From the NCBI GenBank assembly GCA_965242665.1, contig OZ251484.1, positions 3,100,001-3,164,000 of the forward strand: DNA of 64,000 nt. Reading direction: 5' to 3'. Positions 59,268 to 64,000 of this stretch are shown here, one piece after another. Each line of letters starts with the position of its first letter. The stretch's first letter is position 1. A program made the position numbers and the translations under genes. Under the pieces are notes generated by a model. The model had not been told where the DNA came from, made no database searches, and saw only the letters and a program-made list of their open reading frames with translations. The stretch is from VXLM01 sp965242665. Its GTDB lineage: Bacteria > Chloroflexota > Dehalococcoidia > Lucifugimonadales > VXLM01.

Positions 59268-61118
59268 ATGAAGACGTCCAGCCCACTCAAGATCACCGAT
59301 ACTACCTTCCGGGACGCTCATCAGAGTCTCATGGCGACCCGCTTGCGGACCGACGACATGCTCCCGATCGCGGAGCGCATGAACGCAGTGGGCTTCCACT
59401 CTATGGAAGTTTGGGGCGGCGCGACGTTCGACTCCACCACTCGATTTCTCGGGGAGGATCCGTGGGAACGTCTGCGCGCATTCAAGCGTCTCATTCCAGA
59501 TACTCCCCTCCAGATGCTCCTTCGCGGGCAGTCACTCGTTGGATACCGTCCATACGCCGACGATGTCGTCGACGCATTCGTTCGACGGTCTACGGAGGCG
59601 GGCATAGACATCTTCCGCGTCTTCGACGCCCTCAACGACTCGATGAACCTCGAACGAGCATCCTCGGCAGTCATCGACGCCGGAGCTCATCTTCAGTTGA
59701 CCATCTGCTACTCGGTCACGGACGAAGGCCGTATGGGCGGCCCCATATACAACCTCGATTATTACATCTCAAAAGCCAGGGAACTACTGGAGCTCGGCGC
59801 GCACAGCATTTGCGTCAAGGACATGGCGGGGTTGCTCGCTCCTTACGACGCCTTCGATCTGTTTACTGCGCTAAAGGACGTCGTCCCCGTACCCCTCCAG
59901 CTGCACACTCATTACACCAGCGGCATGGCCTCGATGACGGCGCTCAAGTCGATAGATGCCGGCGTAGATGTCGTCGACGCCTGTCTGGCTCCTCTCGCGC
60001 TTCGTACTGCACAGCCTGCGGTCGAGCCGCTCATTACGGCGATGAAGGGCAGAGAGAGGGACACCGGACTCGATCTCGAACCTCTGTTGGAAATGGGAGA
60101 CTACTTGGAGACGATCGCCCCCAAGTATCGGCGGCATCTCGAATCGACCAAGACGGCAGTCATCGACGCCCGCGTGCTGAGCCACCAGATACCCGGGGGA
60201 ATGACGAGCAACCTCATTTCCCAGCTGCGGGAAGCGGACGCCCTCGACAAGCTGCCTGATGTGCTTTCCGAGATCCCGCGCACCCGCAAAGACTTGGGAT
60301 ACCCGCCGCTGGTTACTCCGATGAGCCAGATGGTTGGGTCGCAGGCCGTGACCAATGTCCTCATGGGCCGCTACGCAGCCATCATTGAGCCGGTAAGGGA
60401 GTACGCGCGCGGAATCTACGGTCGGCCCCCTAGCCCGATGGACCCGGACGTCCGCAAGAAAGCCCTTGCAGGGATGGATGAAGACCAAACTGAGATCGTT
60501 GGACGTCCGGAGGCATGGGGCGAACCCGAGCTGCCCTCGGCCGCGCGGGAGATCGATGGCATATCCAGCGACCTCGACGACATCTTGACCTATGCGCTCT
60601 ATCCTCAGACCGGTCGGAAATGGCTCCGCATCAAGCACGGCCTCGATCCGATGCCCGAGGAGATGAAGCCGTCGGAAAACGGCGCGCACACGGATGCCCC
60701 GCTCAGCCCGGCGGCCTCCCCGCCGCGCAAGAGCCACAGGGCGCGCGCTTTCAACGTGTACGTCGACGGTGATGCGTTCTTCGTGGAAGTCGATCCGGTC
60801 TCTTCCGCTCACCCAGGCCAGACCGCCCCGGAATCCGAACCGACCGTGTCCATCGCAGACGAGGCCAGACGCCCGGACGCCGCCTTGGCTCGACCGGGTG
60901 AATCGATCATCGAGGCTCCGATGCCCGGCTTGATTCTCCGTCATGAAGTCGAAGTCGGAGATGCGGTTCAAGCGGGGCAAACCGTTCTGGTATTGGAAGC
61001 GATGAAGATGGAGAACTCTCTGCCTGCTCCGGCCGCCGGCGCCGTCCGTTCGCTCCCATTTGGGGTAGGAGACAAAGTATCGAGGGGGGACGTGCTGGCG
61101 GTCATCAACCCGTCGTGA
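59268..61118 (+). CDS. Pyruvate/oxaloacetate carboxyltransferase with biotin carrier domain (5S + 1.3S-like)
   Basis: A 616-residue protein. The HMGL-like barrel starts DTTFRDAHQSLMATR (metal Asp and catalytic residues) and continues GGATFDSTTRFLGEDPWERL, then LHTHYTSGMASM for the metal His pair. The carboxylase C-terminal region follows (GGMTSNLISQLRE). The last 80 residues are a biotinyl domain with VLEAMKMENSL, where Lys is biotinylated. It is a fused alpha subunit, like OadA or the 5S+1.3S parts of transcarboxylase. No biotin carboxylase or membrane beta subunit follows. The ATG at 59268 is one of two plausible starts (GTG at 59256). Confidence 0.94.
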   Translation: MKTSSPLKITDTTFRDAHQSLMATRLRTDDMLPIAERMNAVGFHSMEVWGGATFDSTTRFLGEDPWERLRAFKRLIPDTPLQMLLRGQSLVGYRPYADDVVDAFVRRSTEAGIDIFRVFDALNDSMNLERASSAVIDAGAHLQLTICYSVTDEGRMGGPIYNLDYYISKARELLELGAHSICVKDMAGLLAPYDAFDLFTALKDVVPVPLQLHTHYTSGMASMTALKSIDAGVDVVDACLAPLALRTAQPAVEPLITAMKGRERDTGLDLEPLLEMGDYLETIAPKYRRHLESTKTAVIDARVLSHQIPGGMTSNLISQLREADALDKLPDVLSEIPRTRKDLGYPPLVTPMSQMVGSQAVTNVLMGRYAAIIEPVREYARGIYGRPPSPMDPDVRKKALAGMDEDQTEIVGRPEAWGEPELPSAAREIDGISSDLDDILTYALYPQTGRKWLRIKHGLDPMPEEMKPSENGAHTDAPLSPAASPPRKSHRARAFNVYVDGDAFFVEVDPVSSAHPGQTAPESEPTVSIADEARRPDAALARPGESIIEAPMPGLILRHEVEVGDAVQAGQTVLVLEAMKMENSLPAPAAGAVRSLPFGVGDKVSRGDVLAVINPS

Positions 61119-61182
61119 GACTTGCCCGCGGGTTTGCGCCGGGCAGGGAACCCGCGCGCCGTATATTGAACGACCTTACCGG

Positions 61183-62850
61183 ATGCAGTATCCAGGTGAC
61201 GAGAAAATAGAAGCCATCGACCAGTATTCCGAAAGATCTTGCGCGTCGAAACGCGGTCGTGCGGATTCCATGTCCGCGGGCGATTCGTGCGTTTCGGACG
61301 ACGCATCGCATGTGAAGTATCAGGAAGCCGCCTACGTGCGGACGGTCGGTGACGCTCACCGCGAGGCGTTCGGGCAGTTCTTCACTCCTCCCGAAGTTGC
61401 GAGGTTCATGGTGCGCTGGGTTCTCGGTTCGGGGGACTCCGCCATCCATGACCCTGCGTTTGGGTTGGGCGCGTTCTGGGACGCCGCGGTGGACGTGGAT
61501 GGGGTCGCCTTCACGGGGAGCGAGGTCGATCCGATGATACTCCGCCACTGGCGGCGCTCCTCGCCGTCCAGCCGCGCGGCAGACGTGTCTCGGGAAGACT
61601 ATCTCCTCTCGTGGGGTCGGAATTTTGGGAATATCGTTTGCAACCCTCCGTATATGCGGTTTCAGAAGTTCGCGAACAGAGACATCGTATTCGAGCGGTT
61701 CGAGCGGCATCTGGGGATTCGGCTGCTCGGGTACACGAATACCGCATCGGCGTTTCTCCTCAAGTCCTTGTCCGAGCTGGGAAGAGCAGGGAGGCTTGCC
61801 TACATCATGCCTCTCGAGTTTCTCAATACCGGGTACGGAGTGACGGTCAAGGAGCGGTTGATTGCGGGGTCGCACTTGTCCGCGATCATTCGTTTCGACT
61901 GCGAGCGGGCCGTCTTCCCCGACGCGATAACGTCCGTGGGGATCGTCCTCTATGACTCGGCCGCAAGGTTCTCCCATCTCAAGCTCTTTACGGTGAAGTC
62001 CATCGAGTCTCTCGATTCGCTCTTGGACGCGCGGCCTGCTGTGGAAATTCCCTACGCCAGCCTTGCGCCAAGGGACAAGTGGCTTCCGTATTTCGATGGC
62101 GATAGGGTAGCGGTTCGTGCAGACAAGACGGTTCCGTTGGAGTACTACGGTCGGTTTCAGAGGGGGATCGCTACTGGGGCGAACGAGTTCTTCGTGCTGC
62201 GTCCGTCCCTCGCCAAGGAGCTGGGACTCCTGGACTCCGAGGTTGTCCCAAGCATTACCAAGAGCGCTCAGGTGCGCGCGCCCTTCTTCACGGACGCCGA
62301 TTACGACAATCTCGTGAATCGCGATGCGCCGGCGCTGCTGTTCGACGCGGGTGGGGAGTGCTCCGAGATGGCGCGCGGCTACATTCGCTTTGGAGAGCGT
62401 GAGGGATTCGATCTGCGGTTTATAACCGCCAACCGGGTTCCCTGGTACAAGACCGAGAACAGGTCACCGTCTCCGCTGCTCTTGGGCGTCTTCTCGAGAG
62501 GCGGGTATAAGGTAGTGCGAAATATGTCCCGCGCCTTGAATCTGACGTGCTTTCATGGGTTTCGACCCAATCTTCACGGTCTGAAGTATATCGACCATCT
62601 CTTCTTGTATCTTTGCTCTGCCACAGGGCGCGAGATCGTATCGCTGTCTTCCAGGCGGTACGGCGACGGCTTGGACAAGTTCGAGCCGAACGATCTGAAC
62701 GCTGCACAGGTTCCGGCACCGGACGTATTCGACGCCGTGCCTGTCGACTGCGTGGATGATGCACTCGATCAGGTGAGAGAAACGGGCTCCGCTCCGTACT
62801 ACGTGGAATCATGGTATCGAAAATTGAAACAGGAGGAACGTAGAACTTGA
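61183..62850 (+). CDS. N-6 adenine DNA methyltransferase (orphan, PstI/BsuBI-like)
   Basis: A 555-residue gamma-type methylase. FGQFFTPPEVARFMVRW (typical start of PstI-type methylases), motif I DPAFGLGAFW (usual form D-P-A-x-G-x-G), and motif IV NPPYMRFQKF are complete. The rest (YIMPLEFLNTGYG, then HGFRPNLHGLKYIDHLFLYL) is the target-recognition part. No endonuclease gene is adjacent. The start is uncertain: ATG 61183 gives this length but a later Met at 61270 would fit the family too. TTG of the next gene overlaps its stop (TTGA). Confidence 0.88.
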   Translation: MQYPGDEKIEAIDQYSERSCASKRGRADSMSAGDSCVSDDASHVKYQEAAYVRTVGDAHREAFGQFFTPPEVARFMVRWVLGSGDSAIHDPAFGLGAFWDAAVDVDGVAFTGSEVDPMILRHWRRSSPSSRAADVSREDYLLSWGRNFGNIVCNPPYMRFQKFANRDIVFERFERHLGIRLLGYTNTASAFLLKSLSELGRAGRLAYIMPLEFLNTGYGVTVKERLIAGSHLSAIIRFDCERAVFPDAITSVGIVLYDSAARFSHLKLFTVKSIESLDSLLDARPAVEIPYASLAPRDKWLPYFDGDRVAVRADKTVPLEYYGRFQRGIATGANEFFVLRPSLAKELGLLDSEVVPSITKSAQVRAPFFTDADYDNLVNRDAPALLFDAGGECSEMARGYIRFGEREGFDLRFITANRVPWYKTENRSPSPLLLGVFSRGGYKVVRNMSRALNLTCFHGFRPNLHGLKYIDHLFLYLCSATGREIVSLSSRRYGDGLDKFEPNDLNAAQVPAPDVFDAVPVDCVDDALDQVRETGSAPYYVESWYRKLKQEERRT

Positions 62851-64000
62851 TAGACGAAGATGTAATTCAACTGGCGCATCGGGGCTTCGAGGTGGTGCTC
62901 CGAGAGCAACTCGAGCGCGTCGAACGCCTCAAGGGCGAGGGTGACTGGATCGACTACTCCACGATTGCCCCCGTCGTCGTCGGCATGATCGGAGGAGACG
63001 GCATCGGCCCGACGATAAGCGCGGAGACACATCGGGTGCTCGAATACTTGCTGCGCGGCGAAGTCGAAAAGGGGAAGCTCGAATTCCGCGACATCGAAGG
63101 GCTCACCATCGAGAACCGCGCGGCAAAGATGCAGTCCATCCCCGATGACGTCCTCGCCGCCGTCAAGGAGTGCCACGTTACCATCAAGGGGCCGACGCAC
63201 ACTCCGGAGAAGGGCGACGGATGGCCGAACATCGAGTCCGCGAACGTGGGGCTGCGTAAGGCGCTCGACCTCTTCGCGAACATCCGCCCTGTACATATCC
63301 CGTCCGAGAACATCGACTGGGAGTTCTTCCGCGAGAACACCGAGGGGCTCTACGCCGTCGGGAGTCAGGGAATCGATGTCACCAGCGACCTCGCCATCGA
63401 CTTCCGCATCATTACGACTCAGGGAGCGGAGCGCATCATCGAGGCCGCCTTCGATCACGCGAGGCGGGCGGGAAGGACTCGAGTGACCATCGTGACCAAG
63501 GCCAACGTCGTCAAGACGACGGACGGGAAGTTCCTCGATGTCGCGAGAAAGGTTAGCGCGCGGTATCCTGAAATCGAATGGGACAGCTGGTACATCGACA
63601 TCATGACCGCCAAGCTCATCGACCCCAAGCGTCGCAGTCAGTTCCAAGTGATGGTGCTTCCGAACCTGTACGGCGATATTCTCACCGACCAGGCGGCGGA
63701 GATACAGGGCGGCGTTGGAACCGCTGGCAGCGCCAACCTTGGGAAGCGCTACGCCATGTTCGAGGCGATTCACGGCAGCGCCCCCCGCATGGTCACCGAG
63801 GGACGCGCTCAGTACGCCGACCCCCGCTCCCTCCTCCGCGCAGGCGCGATGATGCTCGACCACATCGGATACCACGACTTGGCTATCAAGCTCCACGCCG
63901 CCATCGACATATGCGGCATATACGAGAAGAAGGTGGCAATCACCGGCCGCGATACTGGCGCGACCACCAAAGAGTTCGGCGATTACCTCATGGACACCGT
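62847..64000 (+). CDS. Isocitrate/isopropylmalate dehydrogenase family protein (3' end beyond window)
   Basis: At least 384 codons are seen and the frame is open to the window edge. IGGDGIGPTISAETHRVL is the N-terminal nucleotide/substrate loop; FFRENTEGLYAVG, VVVTKANVVKTTDG-like (seen as TIVTKANVVKTTDGKF), NLYGDILTDQAAEIQGGVG and AMFEAIHGSAP are diagnostic of the NAD-dependent beta-decarboxylating dehydrogenases. The WPNIESANVGLRKALDLFANIRP segment fits isocitrate dehydrogenases better than isopropylmalate ones. It starts at TTG 62847, with AGGAGG at 62831-62836, and its start overlaps the methylase stop (TTGA). Confidence 0.93.
   Translation, partial: MIDEDVIQLAHRGFEVVLREQLERVERLKGEGDWIDYSTIAPVVVGMIGGDGIGPTISAETHRVLEYLLRGEVEKGKLEFRDIEGLTIENRAAKMQSIPDDVLAAVKECHVTIKGPTHTPEKGDGWPNIESANVGLRKALDLFANIRPVHIPSENIDWEFFRENTEGLYAVGSQGIDVTSDLAIDFRIITTQGAERIIEAAFDHARRAGRTRVTIVTKANVVKTTDGKFLDVARKVSARYPEIEWDSWYIDIMTAKLIDPKRRSQFQVMVLPNLYGDILTDQAAEIQGGVGTAGSANLGKRYAMFEAIHGSAPRMVTEGRAQYADPRSLLRAGAMMLDHIGYHDLAIKLHAAIDICGIYEKKVAITGRDTGATTKEFGDYLMDT

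Noticed and set aside
62799..63896. A 365-codon minus-strand frame
   Set aside because: It is antisense to the isocitrate/isopropylmalate dehydrogenase, whose motifs are complete on the plus strand.

Overview
The window is bacterial, gene-dense and on the GC-rich side, with bacterial ribosome-binding sites and many GTG/TTG starts. There is no rRNA and I found no tRNA or CRISPR array. The gene mix points to a Chloroflexota member, perhaps a SAR202/Dehalococcoidia-like marine or symbiotic lineage. It includes several Gfo/Idh/MocA oxidoreductases, an enolase-superfamily enzyme, a phytanoyl-CoA dioxygenase relic, three DapA-like enzymes in a row, a DUF3179 lipoprotein, a phosphotriesterase and Thr/Pro-rich lipoproteins. 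This placement is inference from gene content, not a phylogenetic result.

Layout. Positions 1-6803: a TolB-like lipoprotein (cut by the window edge), an oxidoreductase, a 2H phosphoesterase-like protein, then a minus-strand operon fbp-fba-rdgB-moaA. Positions 6.9-17.3 kb: a nested pair of miniature transposon-like elements, a HExxH lipoprotein, an oxidoreductase, a PIN toxin with its HTH partner, a decayed dioxygenase, a Ste24-like protease, a ParB-like pair, a sugar-hydrolase-like propeller and a second repeat element. Positions 17.4-34.6 kb: rpsF-ssb-rpsR, the DUF3179 lipoprotein, a TIM-barrel glycosidase-like protein, small membrane proteins, DUF3500, phosphotriesterase-RidA, PadR-Kelch, a MoxR-DUF58-DUF4129 operon, an SDR and an FG-GAP protein. 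Positions 34.6-38.5 kb: three DapA paralogues with one intact and one broken VOC gene. Positions 38.6-52.5 kb: a large methylase-nuclease-like protein, a four-gene ABC exporter operon, an enolase-superfamily enzyme, MOSC, ribosomal protein L25, a long repeat block, a TumE-like toxin-antitoxin pair and a PmeII-like restriction-modification pair. Positions 52.5-64 kb: thioredoxin lipoprotein, CopD-like protein, Trm112, pncB-pncA (NAD salvage), folP-folK (folate), a biotin carboxyltransferase operon resembling transcarboxylase, an adenine methylase and an isocitrate/isopropylmalate-type dehydrogenase cut by the edge.

The most notable structural result is a family of non-coding elements with terminal inverted repeats beginning GGTTCCGTTT. 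Three of them are flanked by perfect 8-bp direct repeats (GTTTCGTT, CAGTCTCG, TGGAACCG), which is direct evidence of transposition. They carry a dRS3-like palindrome (ATTCCCGC..GCGGGAAT) that has seeded tandem arrays of about 19-23 bp units. These arrays produce long spurious open frames. One element is inserted inside the end of another, smaller element. No transposase is present in the window, so they would have to be mobilised in trans.
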